DNA of 64,000 nt. It comes from Macrostomum hystrix (lineage: Eukaryota > Platyhelminthes > Macrostomidae). The translations under genes were made by a program, and so were the position numbers. This document shows, in pieces, positions 43,655-55,285 of this stretch. The notes under the pieces were generated by a model that had not been told where the DNA came from, ran no database searches, and saw nothing but the letters and a program-made list of their open reading frames with translations. The first letter of the stretch is position 1, and every line of letters begins with the position of its first letter. Location: assembly GCA_950097015.1 (NCBI GenBank), contig CATNEN010000041.1, positions 2,583,501 through 2,647,500 on the forward strand. Reading direction: 5' to 3'.

Positions 43655-43865
43655 AAATTTGCCCGCGGGAAATTTGCCCGCCGAAGTTTGCTCGCGCGAA
43701 GTTTGCCCGCCGAAGTTTGCCCGCCGAGGTTTGACCGCGCAAAGTTTGCCCGCCGAAGTTTGACCGCTGAAGTTTGACCGCGCAAAGTTTGCCCGCCGAG
43801 GTTTGCCCGCCGAATTTTTCCCGCAGAAGTTTGCCCACGCGAAGCTTGCCCACCGAGGATTGCCA
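43655..43865. repeat. Degenerate 14-19 bp GC-rich tandem repeat
   Basis: Copies of GCCCGCCGAAGTTT with GACCGCGCAAAGTTT variants. A related but inverted cluster (GGCGGGCAAACCTCGGCGGG) lies at 44460-44500. The encoded pentapeptide-like frame is an artefact of the period. Confidence 0.75.
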
Positions 43866-43999
43866 CCCGCTAAAAGTTGTACACCCTTTGTGCCATTTTT
43901 ACGGTAAGTTTGATCAATCTTCTGTTTTACGCTCATACGTAGAGTCTTTTGACCAAAAATTGTTTCCGAAAGGCTTATCGAGGCTACCACACTGTAAAT

Positions 44000-44165
44000 C
44001 ATAAAGGTCCGAATAAAGGTCCGAAGGAGGTCCAAACTTGAAGGTCCGGAGCGTCGAAATAGCGGACCATAATAGGTCCGTATTTTTGAAGGTTCGAATT
44101 ATAAGGTCCGAATTATTGGTCCTAAAGTGCATGGTCCATACTTTTAAAGGGTCCGAATTTTTAGG
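44000..44165. repeat. Degenerate AAGGTCCGAAT-type repeat
   Basis: Imperfect copies of TAAGGTCCGAATTAT and related forms at irregular spacing. Confidence 0.6.
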
Positions 44166-44787
44166 GGAGTGTTAATATTTTGACTTAATGCAAAATGCTG
44201 TCTCGCGTTGCTACACAAATGTAGTGTCCCGTTCATGACCGAAATACGAAAGCTTTTGCTCACAAAAGCAAAACAAATGTCAATTATATAGTGATTGACA
44301 CAATGGTATAGGCGGTATGCCTAACACATGGAAGATACCTGGAGGATACAAATTGCAATGACTTTGTAGTTTTACAAAATTGTAATGCTAATGAATGTAG
44401 TAATACAAAAAGTATATTGACAAATTTTGCTTAATAAAGTTGTCTAGGAGTCTAGAAATTCGGCGGGCAAACCTCGGCGGGCAAATTTCCCGCGGGCAAA
44501 CATCGTACTCCCATTTCACTGAACAACAAAGGTCAGCTGTGAATGTATTTTTGTCTAAACCAGATTCCACAGGATCAGATCGGTTGCATTGCACATGTAA
44601 ATGCAAGCTGCGGGCCACTGCAAGTGGCTCGTGGTTTAAGACCTGTTCAAGCCGGTTTTATTACACTATTCTAAGCAGGGTTTCTGCATTTGTGGGGTGG
44701 TGGGTGCGCCTGACCACTCCAATTGGCGGACGGGTTTGTAGCCCGGTACAGTAGAGGGCTTAAGTCTCACCGTGCTCGGCTGTCCGA

Positions 44788-44836
44788 CCAATCACCACCC
44801 TCTGTGCATGACGCATTTCTCCGCGGAATATATAAG
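44788..44836 (+). promoter_or_regulatory. CCAAT box and TATA box of the secreted-protein gene
   Basis: CCAAT at 44788-44792 and TATATAAG at 44829-44836, 37 bp apart, precede the ATG at 44942 by about 105 bp. With initiation about 30 bp below the TATA box, the 5' UTR is about 80 bases. This is the clearest promoter in the window and suggests a highly or tissue-specifically expressed gene. Confidence 0.7.
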
Positions 44837-44941
44837 TGTATTTTACTCTGGCTGACTGAACAAGCTGCCTCTCTGCCAAAATAAATCATCGTCCACTGGT
44901 GCTGCGAGTGTGAAATAGTTTCAATCGGCAACTAATTTAGA

Positions 44942-46033
44942 ATGGTAAGCGGATCACGTATTTGTTTCGCCTCCTTTGGTCGATGAAACTCAAAAGTATC
45001 CGTAAACTTACAATCTTACAAGTATACTTAGCCGCTAGTTACTAAATTTCTAATCACTGGCTTAGGTATTATCCGATATACTAACAGTTAGATATCTCCA
45101 GTGGCTGCTTTAATCGATTGAACTCATTAACATAAAATCCTAATCGCAGGTGTCCAGTGTTTATGTCGCTGCATGTCTCCTCTTTCTGGCTGGTGGCTAT
45201 TTGGTTCACGGCAGGTGAGAAGGCGCTTCAGTTTTTGCTCTAGAAAAACTAGTTGCCTACGTGCAGAATGCTTCGGAATGCTTTACTTTGAGTTGACCTT
45301 GTGGGCTTCATTTAAATTAGCACGAGAGCGAAGCGCTGCAATAGTATCTTAATTCATAAGACCTAGCTGATTGCATGCCAGCAACGCTAGTCTCAACCCT
45401 TCCATCGTCCTTAGCACCATACCAAGCACTGACGAAGCAACCAGCAGCTCAGGGTTTTCCTTCGCCACCGAGGCCACCAGCGGTGCCGAGATCTCCAGCA
45501 CCGAGGCCACCAGAGCGGAATTCTCCAGCACCGGGGCGCCAGCAGCCGCCAGTGCGGCGGTCAGTCCCGTGAAGCCCTCAGTCGCGGCGGCCAGCGGCAA
45601 GCCGGTGCAGCTGTACAACGCTGCCTCCGACCAGTACGTGTTCGTCAGCAGGGACAAGCTTGGCAGTCCGCCTGACGATGTGCTGAAGACTCGCAAGCTG
45701 GACGCGCCGGCTGAAGCCAGGACTCTGTTCGTGCTGCAGTCTGTGGGCAACGACCGCTACCGCATCTTCAACTCAGCCACTGAGCAGCGCCTGTTCGTGT
45801 CCAATGACCGCATCGCTTCCGACCGCGTGGTCGAGGCACGCAAGGGCATCGACGAGGCGCGAACTGAGTTCGAGTTCGTGAGCGCCGGCAACAATCAGTA
45901 CTACATCTACAGCCCCAGCTTCGGCGAGTACCTGTTCGTGTCCAGCAACATCATCGAGGGCGAGAAGGTGTTGCAGAGCCGCGCCAACCGAGGCGAGGAG
46001 CACAGCAAGTTCACTCTGCTGTCGTCCTCCTGA
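44942..46033 (+). CDS. Secreted protein with three similar (beta-trefoil-like) repeats, family not recognised
   Basis: Exon 1 ends with the start codon itself (44942-44944, ATG|GTAAGC). Exon 2 (45150-45214) encodes a clean signal peptide, VSSVYVAACLLFLAGGYLVHG. Exon 3 (45415-46033) holds the rest; joins are in phase, total 228 residues. After a Ser/Thr/Ala/Glu-rich linker the mature part has three similar segments with a Tyr/Phe-rich core: LYNAASDQYVFVSRD, IFNSATEQRLFVSND and IYSPSFGEYLFVSSN, about 45 residues apart. Such threefold symmetry suggests a beta-trefoil, a fold of lectins and other binding proteins; that is inference. There are no Cys after the signal peptide. Two nearer acceptors (about 45382 and 45391) would also keep the frame; 45415 has the best pyrimidine tract. 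A TATA box upstream and AATAAA at 46143 frame the gene. Confidence 0.8.
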
Positions 46034-46142
46034 GCATTTTCTCTGTTTTATGTTTTATTTTATAAGAAAGTGACTTCTTAACACTGAGTGGCAATCAATC
46101 AGTTTTACTTTTCCTATGCCATACAAATACTGATGCTTCGCA

Positions 46143-46148
46143 AATAAA
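46143..46148 (+). terminator. Poly(A) signal of the secreted-protein gene
   Basis: AATAAA lies 110 bp after the stop codon of the plus-strand gene ending at 46033, in AT-rich sequence. Confidence 0.7.
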
Positions 46149-46599
46149 TGAAAAATCGAAAGATTAAAACCAGCAAAATCATATGCGCTTTTAATTGCGA
46201 AATAATCCGAACAGCGAGACCCTATGAGAATAGACTGTAAGGTAAAACTCCGAACAGCCGAGACCCTATGAGACCCTAACTTCTTGTCTAAGTGTAGTTA
46301 GAATAGTAACAGCACCGGCCGTTTTTATTTCGATAAGTACATTGCAGAGAAATTTTAATATTACGTTTTTGACTGCAGAATAGACTTAACTCAAACTACT
46401 TAACAGTAGTAGAACTACTTCCCCTGGGAAAAGACGACGGGGGTTAAAAATACCCGCTGCCTACTTCACGATAGCTCAGAAACTTAATAAACGATTTTAT
46501 TGAAAATCCACCATATGGACCAAAATTTACGATGAACAAACTTTCAAAGCCGACCGACGCATACTACTGCCAGGACGATGTGCTGAGCTCAAGTGCCAC

Positions 46600-46955
46600 T
46601 GACAGACAGGCAGTCAGACAGACAAGCAGACAGGCAGACAGTCAGACTGGCAGGCAGGCCGACTGACAGGCAGACAGACAGACAGACAGACAGACAGACG
46701 GGCAGGCAGGCAGGCAGACAGGCAGACAGACAGACAGACAGACAGACGGGCAGGCAGGCACACAGACAGACAGGCAGACAGACAGACAGACAGACAGACA
46801 GACGGGCAGGCAGGCAGGCAGACAGACGGGCAGGCAGGCAGGCACACAGACAGACGGGCAGACAGACAGACAGACGGGCAGGCAGGCAGGCAGACAGACG
46901 GGCAGGCAGGCAGGCAGACGGGCAGGCAGGCAGACAGACAGGCAAGCCATAGTGC
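46600..46955. repeat. Tetranucleotide microsatellite (CAGA/GGCA)n
   Basis: About 350 bp of GACA/GGCA units in shifting proportions. All six frames are largely open and read as Cys/Leu/Ser/Val- or Asp/Arg/Gln-rich chains, which are not genes. Confidence 0.95.
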
Positions 46956-49487
46956 AGTTGATCGACATTTAGTTTCGCGATAATAGACGGAAATTGGATT
47001 CGGGCTGAGACAGCACAGAAGGCATCTTGTTTGCTGTCTCCCATGCTGTGCTTGTGACTACCTGGGCACTCGTGGCTCGTGGACTCCGCGACCTTATCAA
47101 TTTGCCGGCAGCAGCGTCAGGTGTCGCTTTTTTCAAGGAAATCACGCAATTAGCATCACGCAACGAGTTCAAATTCTCTTCTCTTTTAGCCAGAATCATG
47201 AGCAGCTGTGGAATGGAATGGCTGGCTGAGTGGCACGTCATAGAACATCGTCTGCTCTCGCCGCGCTGGCTCAGGCTCGAGTGTGACACTCAGCGGAAAA
47301 GACGAGCCTGCACTGGACAGGCTTCTGATTGTACTGCCCACCAGCCTGTCAGCTGACATGTCAGCCACACCTGGCCCGCTTCGGCTTTGCCACCAAGCGA
47401 ATGCGTCAGGTCCTCCAAGTAACTCGGAGTGACAGTCCCAGTGATAGTACTAAGAGTGACAGTTTCGGAGTGACAGTCCAAGAGTGAATGTCTCGGATTG
47501 ACACTCTCAGAGTGACAGTCTCGGAGTGAAACTCTTGGAGTGACAATCCTAGAGTGAATGTCTCGGAGTGACACTCTCGGGAAGATAGTCCCGGTGATGG
47601 TCTCGGAGTGACAGTCCTAGAGTGACTGTCCTTGAGTGAATGTATTAAAGTGACAGTCTCGGAGTGACAGTCCTAGAGTGACAGTCCTAGAGTGACTGTC
47701 CTTGAGTGGATGTCTCAAAGTGACAGTCTCGAAGTGACAGTCCTAGAGTGACAGTCCTAGAGTGACAGTCCTAGAGTGATAACCCTCGGACTGAGGCAGT
47801 GAATGCCAGGAGGAATTGTTCAGTGTCTGTCTCAGTCAATCTGAGCAGCCTTAGGTCTCACATAGGGACTTGCTCGTGTGCGGCTATTATGGGACGTACT
47901 GGAGTACTTTATTGTAGGGAGCACCTCACCTTGAGCAGTGGCATCGGCATGCAGTCAGTATCGCCTCCGCAGGGACATAAAAATGTTGGCTCAACACGCA
48001 GCTCGAGTGATTGAAATGCGCAATGTTTCCTGGCGACATTAACCGACTGTAGCGTCTACCCAGCTAAAATTCGGATCTTGAATTTCACACAGACAGCGCC
48101 AAACGCTCGCACGCAGCTCGAGTTCATATTCCATTGCTGAAGTCGAGCCCCGACAAGACTCAATCCAATCCATCATCTGCGCGAGCTCGCACTCAATTAT
48201 TGATGATCCGGCGTTAATCCGACTTCAAGGCAGGCTGCCGTGTCTAGTGCCGAGCAGTGGGAATTCGCTGAGGGTTTGGACTCTTGCCTTGTTCTTTATT
48301 TTAATTTTAGAAAGAATCTAATTGAAATCATATGTCTCCTTTGACTTTGGGAGGTACTAAAGAGTGCTCAGGTTGTGCTCAAAGAAAAGAGAGTTCATAA
48401 TAAACAGACACAGCCATACTGATGCGTGTGAATCGTATTGAATCATATCCCTGCTCTGGGCAATCTGCGGACTATGCCCAGCTCTGCTACTCAGTCTGGC
48501 CGAGCACAACGCTCGCCAGCTAGCTGCCTGCCGCACCCGGACACGAGTCGCGCTACCGTCCAAAAGTCTGCGTCACCTGTGCCCGCAGGTAGCCACATTT
48601 CATCAGCGGTGTGCCCGCAGGTGTGGCGCCCGCAAGCTTCTTGAACTGCAGGCCTCTGCAGGCTTGGAATGCGTCACGCCCGTCTGCGCGGAGTTGCTTT
48701 CCGTGTTTTTTAATCGATGTTTTTATTTCGTCCTGTGTCCGTTAAAGCAGATTTTTTCTTCCGCTTGCCAACATTTTGAATTATCGCAAGGGATCCTCGC
48801 TTTTAACATCAGAACTACGCTCGTACAAAGGGGATTTCCCCAAAACCTTACAGATTATCTGTGCTGCACCCGAACGGGGCAACGCAAGCACACGGAACTC
48901 AAGAACGCGGGCCAACTTTTTGTTGCGCAATCTTCTAAAACAATAATCAAGTCGCTAGCCATTCAGACAATCGAGATATTCAACGGCTCTGGCCTTCTTC
49001 TAGGCCTTTTCCAGACGGATACTATAAAATTCGAGACCTGTACTGCACTTTATGGGCTTACCAATCTGACAAAACATTTATTAGTGACTCTCGGTGGGCT
49101 CAAAAGCTGATTCAGAGTTCATTCTCCTCAGACAACTGAGAATAATCTCAACTGCGACTCGCTAAAGTGGAGCACTGATTTCTAATCCACTGGAGATCAG
49201 GGACACCTGTGATATCAGGAAACTGTGCTCAGGGAAAGCTCAAATCTACTCGGCTTGGTAAAGCATAGAAACAACAAACAGCAAGCCAGGCCGCCTACTG
49301 CAGATTCACAAACACCGATGGTCTAGTTGACAGTGAGCACAGAGACAGCCAAGAAAAGAATCTACTTGAAAAGAAAACGGCACAGAAAGGTGCGTACTGC
49401 TAGGAGAAAGAGCCCAGTCCAAGATTCTCTGGTTAAGGTCTGCTGCAGACTCAGTTCAGCGGACTGCGAGGCCAGGAGCCATCGGCT
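46956..49487. other. Intergenic region, no supported gene
   Basis: Holds a 14-bp array at 47420-47780. A plus-strand frame at 48664-49110 (148 codons) has moderately protein-like composition, but no splice sites, promoter or recognisable similarity, so I do not call it a gene. The right end is probably the 3' UTR of the GPCR gene. Confidence 0.5.
47420..47785. repeat. 14-bp minisatellite
   Basis: About 25 imperfect copies of GAGTGACAGTCTCG and GAGTGACAGTCCTA. The two types alternate in the left half, while CCTA units cluster on the right. Confidence 0.85.
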
Positions 49488-51330
49488 TCAAACGCTGGCG
49501 CTCTGGTCGCTTTCAACCATCGCCTCCCTGCCGGCGACAAACGGCGCTGGCAGCTCTTCATCGTCGCCCGGACCTCCAGGAGTCGCAGAGTCGGCCGACT
49601 TAGCACCCGCACTGTCGTCGCCGCTGCGCGTCGAGCAGCCGCAGCAACAGCAGCAGCAGCCAAGCAGCCGGCGCTGAAGGCGCACCTGCAGGTTCGGGTT
49701 GGCCAGGATGTAGATGAAGAAGTTCATGGCGGAGTCTAAGGTGGTCATGATGTTCGCCAGCTTCATCAGGCAAGCGCTGGCCGGCCCGTTCGGATCCAGT
49801 ATGACGAAAGCCGCGTCCAGCTTTGACAGGAATGTGGGGAATTCGAACAGGAAGAACACCACCGACAGCGCCACGACGGTGCGGTTGGCCGGAGAGCCAG
49901 CGAAGCGGCGTCGATGGCACCGACGCTCCAGAGCGGCGTCGCAGTCAGAGTCCGCAGCGGCGACGGGATTGCTGGCGGAGGCGGGACCGGAGGCCTGCAG
50001 CCGACGCTGCCGCCTCCTGTCGGCGCGGATCACCGCCCAGGAGATGGCCGCGGAGGAGGCGGACACCAATATGATGGGGCCGCCGGACTGCAGCAGGAAG
50101 AGCAGCACCGTGAGGTAGGCCACTGAGTAGGAGGGGCTGCGCAGCAGCTCGGAGGGCAGCTGGTCCACGAACTGCCCGCTGTCTGCGCAGAATACATAGA
50201 CGAACTCGAAGGCCCGGGGCAAGCCCAGCAGGAAGGCGAGGCCGGTGGCCAGCGGGAAGACCGGCCAGTTGAGACGCCCGCTCCAGGTGGGATAAAGGCG
50301 GTGCGGCGAGGCCACCGCAGCGAGGCGGAGAAGGGCGATGAAGACCACCGTCCAATTGCGGAGGCACTGGGACCAGGCCACGAGAGGCACGCTAAGGCTC
50401 ATCAGCACCGCCAGCAGGTGCGCCCAGCCCACCGAGGCCACCTGCAGAGGCGAGCATGAGAAGTGGCAATTCGCTTTCAGATTGCAAGCGCCAGCTATCA
50501 TAGGCAGAAAATATCAGCTTTGAGCACAAGTGATTCTCCGCGATTGAGACCCTCCAGAGTTTATCTAAACATATTGGATTTTTCTATAGATTCGAATAGG
50601 GCAGAAATATTTCATCACAAAATGCGCTTGGAAGCAGCTGGCGAGCCCGATAATCAAAGGTCTAATCTGCGACCCGGCAACTCCCTCCTGGCCCTCCTGC
50701 GGGCCGATTCGGGCGCCAAAATTTGCTGGGGGGAAGCAAAATAACTATTTCAAGCTGTGCACTCAGGCACTAGTCTCTAAATTCTGGCTAACGTATCTAT
50801 ACGTGACGAAGTAGGTGAGAAATCTATTAAACAGGTGAGCATCCGCACCCTGACCACGGTGAGCCCTGTCTAACAGCACCGAGTCTAACAGTCTATCTCC
50901 GATATTATAGGAACCATGAGCACAACACAGATCCCAGATCCGCAGTCACCTGCAGCCGGTGCGTGATCAGCAGTAGGCAGAGAAAGAAGTGCAAGAACAG
51001 CGCCAGGTTGAAGCCTATCTCAACAGCTGCCAGCCGCAGCAGCAGGCGTAGGTTTCTGCGCAGGCCGCGGCCACCCCCGGCGCCGCCTCCACCAGGGATG
51101 CCGTTGCCACTGAGGCCCCGGACGCGCAGCTGACGATGGCAGAGCGCCAAGCCCCAGGCGTTGACCAGCACGTTCACGATGGACAGTCCGGGCGTGGAGA
51201 CATTGTACATCCACTCCAGCTGGCTCTGCGGCCGACGGTGACTCAGGTTGGCGCAGGAGACGCCGTGAGAGCCCAGCGACTGCGCTCCCGTGTGGTTGTT
51301 CACCACGAGCAGCCACTGGCCTAGAGGCAT
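49488..51330 (-). CDS. Rhodopsin-family G protein-coupled receptor (neuropeptide type)
   Basis: Seven-helix receptor of the plasma membrane. Exon 1 is 50950-51330 (127 codons) and exon 2 is 49488-50441; the phase 0 join gives 444 residues. The outer N-terminus has three N-glycosylation sites (NHT, NLS, NVS). Helix 1 includes LSIVNVLVNAWGLALC, helix 2 LRLAAVEIGFNLALFLHF. Helix 3 ends NWTVVFIALLRLAAVASPHR, where E/DRY is replaced by LRL with the Arg kept. Helix 6 is VVALSVVFFLFEFPTFL. Helix 7 has NFFIYILANPNLQVRL. The pattern NWTVVFIAL..R..AV resembles FMRFamide-type peptide receptors of invertebrates, but the ligand is unknown. ECL2 has a Cys (FVYVFCADSG), but I see no Cys at the start of helix 3 for the usual disulfide. 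The inner loop 3 is Arg-rich; the tail has a Cys run (six Cys) that could be lipid-modified. Confidence 0.85.
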
Positions 51331-51378
51331 TTCTGGCTGTGCTGTCTGCGCCGAGAGAGCCTCTCAATGTTAGGAGCG

Positions 51379-51437
51379 CTTTTATCCCGGAACAGCCAAA
51401 GGAGATTGACAATCGTGGGACGAGCCGTGGCAGCCAA
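51379..51437 (-). promoter_or_regulatory. Possible TATA and CCAAT boxes of the GPCR gene
   Basis: On the minus strand GATAAAAG (51386-51379) lies about 50 bp above the start codon at 51330. An inverted CCAAT (CCAAT on plus at 51433-51437) lies about 50 bp further up. The spacing would give a very short 5' UTR of about 25 bases. Confidence 0.45.
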
Positions 51438-51439
51438 TG

Positions 51440-52588
51440 AGAGGCCGCAGTGGGAGGCGGGCCCATGGGCCGCAGCTGCCGCATCACCAGAGTTTTGCTT
51501 CAAAGGCGGTAAAATATGCTTTCGGCCTCAGCCAGTCAGGGAGGCAGGAAATGATTTTCCGGACTTGGGCGATTATCCATGCCTGCAATTTCGCCACAAT
51601 TCCGGCGGGAGGGCCATCCAAGCCTGCCAGGCTCACAGCTGCCCTTGTGTGACGCAGGCGATTGGAAACCTGGGGCCTCAGTTTCAGGCCAGCTTTGGCT
51701 CTTGCCGCCCGCCAGCATCTTTCAGATAAACAGGCTTGCGATGTCGGGTTGCCAGGAGCGATTGGGACAGTTTTAGCAACTGGAAATCCAAGCCCACAAT
51801 AAGCAAAATGGCGCTTTGTTTTAGCGCTCTGGGTCTCGCGTCTTAACAACATAAAATGCGGCAATCATTACCTGCTCACCCATTGTGAGCCTGTGAACCT
51901 GTATCAGTGTATCTGGTTCCTTGCATGCAGTTTGCAAGAAACGATCCAAACCTGGTCTTATTGAACCATTGCTGAGACTTTCTGCCTGACGCACGACTTG
52001 TGATAACAACCGGGGCATAAATTGGGTCAAACTGCTCCAAATCCAGTTTAGCCTTTTTCAGCTTAGACGAGTGCAGCATTGCTTTATTGCGCATTGCGTG
52101 AGCAGATACAATGGCAGAAGTGCAGGTAACTCAACGCCTCCTCCACTCAGCAAAGGATTAAGCCAGATCTGCAGGCAATGTCTGACTAAAGAAACTGTCT
52201 TCACTCACCAAACTGAACTAGTGCAGCTTATTGTGATTGACATTAAAATCCGCACCCCAGAGCTTCAAGTTCATGCAGGACGCACAGCAGCTGAGTTCAT
52301 TACTCAGGGTTTAGGATTATATGTTAAGCTTTTCGCTCTCGATATCGGAGCTCAGAAACTGCCCCGTCGCCTATAAAGCCAGCTGAGCTGACACGCCTGC
52401 AGCAGGTTTGACAAACAAGCAGATTGATGCTCGAGTCAAATCCGCTCAATGCACTGCCGCACAGACTAATAAGATTCTCGGTGCAAGGCTGGGATTAAAT
52501 GTAGGTCCGAATGCAGCAGGCTAGTGGCCAGTCCTGCTATGAGCCACACAGCTGCTTGAGATGACAGCTAGGGTTAGGGACTTCTGAC
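51440..52588. other. Spacer upstream of the GPCR gene, no gene seen
   Basis: Mixed-composition sequence with small open frames on both strands that lack splice sites, promoters or similarity. It lies between the GPCR promoter and the 54-bp array. Confidence 0.5.
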
Positions 52589-52609
52589 TCAAGCCTCACA
52601 CTGGATGCG

Positions 52610-54010
52610 GGGCCAAGGTCTGTAGACATGGGGATTATCCTCAGCCATTTCATAACCGATTGAAAAACTAATTCTGTAGACATGGGGATTATCCGCAGGC
52701 ATTTCATAACCGATTGAAAAGCTCATTCTGTAGACATGGGGATTATCCTCAGCCATTTCATAACCGATTGAAAAGCTCATTCTGTAGACATGGGGATTAT
52801 CCTCAGCCATTTCATAACCGATTGAAAAACTAATTCTGTAGACATGGGGATTATCCGCAGGCATTTCATAACCGATTGAAAAGCTCATTCTGTAGACATG
52901 GGGATTATCCTCAGCCATTTCATTGCCGATTGAAAAGCTCATTCTGTAGACATGGGGATTATCTGCAGCCATTTCACAACCGATTGAAAAGCTCATTCTG
53001 TAGACATGGGGATTATCCTCAGCCATTTCACAACCGATTGAAAAGCTCATTCTGTAGACATGGGGATTATCCGCAGCCATTTCATAGCCGATTGAAAAAC
53101 TCATTCTGTAGACATGGGGATTATCCGCAGCCATTTCATTACCGATTGAAAAACTCATTCTGTAGACATGGGGATTATCCGCAGTCATTTCACAACCGAT
53201 TGAAAAGCTCATTCTGTAGACATGGGGATTATCCGCAGCCATTTCATAGCCGATTGAAAAACTCATTCTGTAGACATGGGGATTATCCGCAGCCATTTCA
53301 TAACCGATTGAAAAGCTCATTCTGTAGACATGGGGATTATCCGCAGCCATTTCATTACCGATTGAAAAACTCATTCTGTAGACATGGGGATTATCCGCAG
53401 TCATTTCACAACCGATTGAAAAACTCATTCTGTAGACATGGGGATTATCCTCAGCCATTTCATAACCGATTGAAAAGCTCATTCTGTAGACATGGGGATT
53501 ATCCTCAGCCATTTCATTGCCGATTGAAAAGCTCATTCTGTAGACATGGGGATTATCCGCAGCCATTTCATAACCGATTGAAAAGCTCATTCTGTAGACA
53601 TGGGGATTATCCTCAGCCATTTCATAGCCGATTGAAAAGCTCATTCTGTAGACATGGGGATTATCCGCAGCCATTTCATAACCGATTGAAAAACTCATTC
53701 TGTAGACATGGGGATTATCCGCAGCCATTTCATAACCGATTGAAAAGCTCATTCTGTAGACATGGGGATTATCCGCAGCCATTTCACAACCGATTGAAAA
53801 ACTCATTCTGTAGACATAAGGATTATCCGCAGCCATTTCACAACCGATTGAAAAACTCATTCTGTAGACATGGGGATTATCCTCAGCCATTTCATAACCG
53901 ATTGAAAAGCTCATTCTGTAGACATGGGGATTATCCGCAGCCATTTCATAGCCGATTGAAAAACTCATTCTGTAGACATGGGGATTATCCTCAGCCATTT
54001 CATAATTATA
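52610..54010. repeat. 54-bp array, open on both strands
   Basis: About 26 copies of a 54-bp unit containing CATTCTGTAGACATGGGGAT and TATCCGCAGCCATTTC. On minus, a frame (52589-54037) starts with Met in unique sequence and reads 18-residue units such as NPHVYRMSFSIG. On plus, the same DNA reads SSFCRHGDYPQPFH. Changes between units include amino-acid replacements (Tyr/Cys/Asn and Glu/Ala at fixed sites) as well as silent ones, so there is no clear sign of coding constraint. At the left end a three-unit (162-bp) block is repeated. I call it a satellite; a repeat protein on minus is possible. Confidence 0.85.
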
Positions 54011-54037
54011 TTGATCATTCCCGAATGCAACAGGCAC

Positions 54038-55285
54038 GACCCCCCACAGACGTGTCTGAGCTGTTTAAAAATTGCCTCGTCTCTCTGAGACAGAGAGACA
54101 TCGTATTATTATCACTGAACTTTCGTCCCCCATCAGCCGCCCAGTGAATCATCAAAGGTTTGGCCTCGTCTTTGCCGATCATGCCGACAGAGCCGAGAGC
54201 CGCAGCTCGGAGTCTCATTGTTTGTGCATAACATAGGAAGATCAAAGAGGGGACAATGCCGAGCTGGAGAATACACAAATTTGTGTGAGAAGCCAAGCAG
54301 ACAATTGTCAAAAAGAGGGTTCGGAGGGCGCTAATGCTCACTGTTACGTGGGCGGCGGAGCTCAGTAAATAACTTTGAAGTCTCAATTTGAATGTCAGGC
54401 CGAAAGCAATACCGAGGCCAAGCAGAAGAATTCAATATCTGATGCTGCATTGTACTGCACCGAGATGACTCCAGGGGCATTTTATTATTCAAGCTAGTAC
54501 TAAAATGATCAGGTAAACAATCTCATTTTAAATGCTATTCTCAGTCACAGAGGATAACGTGAGTTCGGAGCACGAGAAAGTTAGGAGACAACAGAAGTTG
54601 GAGAAACAGAGAAATCGCGCGAACTCACACACGCCTAATCCCTAAATATTCCGTTTGTCTGAACTGGGAAGACAAGAGCGGAAGGGATGCTTGAATGCCT
54701 GGTGAGGCAGCGGAGCAGGGACAGAAATTTTAGACTCTGACATGCCAATGAAAGAACAAGAAAAAGGAAAAAGGCAGCAGCGGTGCAGCCGGTAAACTGA
54801 CGGATTTCAACCAGACAGGGGCGACAGCCTCGATGTTGCCGATTCCCGCTTATATTTTCTGTCATCAAAATGAGGCCAACTGCAGACTGAGCGAATAATG
54901 AGAATAAGTTGGAACCATTGTACATGACAGTTTGCTTCTCATATTTCTATCGAGGGCTGCGTACGGAGATACGGTAACAGAAGGGAGAACTGCAGTAGAG
55001 AACTGGGCGGGGCAAACAGAGATGACTTGCTGTATTATTCTATCTAAATTAGTGACAATTCTATAACTCTTGCGCAACTAATAGGAAATAGATCAGATTT
55101 TGCGACAGCTACTACTAGTTAGTAGAGAGGATGCTAAACTATGCAGGACTTTTTCAAGATCTTGTGCTATTACAGTAGGGCTAGCGGTATGTTTTAGTGT
55201 TCAAATCAAAGTCAACTGGGTGGGATCAGGACCCGTAGGCGGAATTCGGTGTCCTGTGCCTCCACCTGAGCCGATGATAGCGGCC
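54038..55285. other. Spacer between the 54-bp array and COX6B, no gene seen
   Basis: No array and no exon with support. It probably includes the COX6B 3' UTR at the right end. Confidence 0.5.

Larger units (their letters stand above)
40372..44780. other. AT-rich intergenic region
   Basis: About 4.4 kb between MRTO4 (leftwards) and the secreted-protein gene (rightwards). It contains a family B SINE at 41100 and short GC-rich repeats near 43660-43860, 44000-44160 and 44455-44500. I find no exon. Small open frames here have no supporting splice sites or similarity. Confidence 0.6.

Noticed and set aside
43606-43866. Minus-strand frame reading like a pentapeptide-repeat protein (ANLGG, ANFAR type)
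   Set aside because: The pattern comes from a degenerate 15-bp repeat, is under 90 codons, and breaks down in unique sequence with no splice sites.
46589-47044. Cys/Leu/Val/Ser-rich open frames on minus and Asp/Arg/Gln-rich frames on plus
   Set aside because: They are translations of a GACA/GGCA microsatellite; every frame is open because the repeat has no stop.
48664-49110. 148-codon plus-strand frame as a gene
   Set aside because: Composition is passable, but there is no promoter, splice site, poly(A) signal or similarity to support it.
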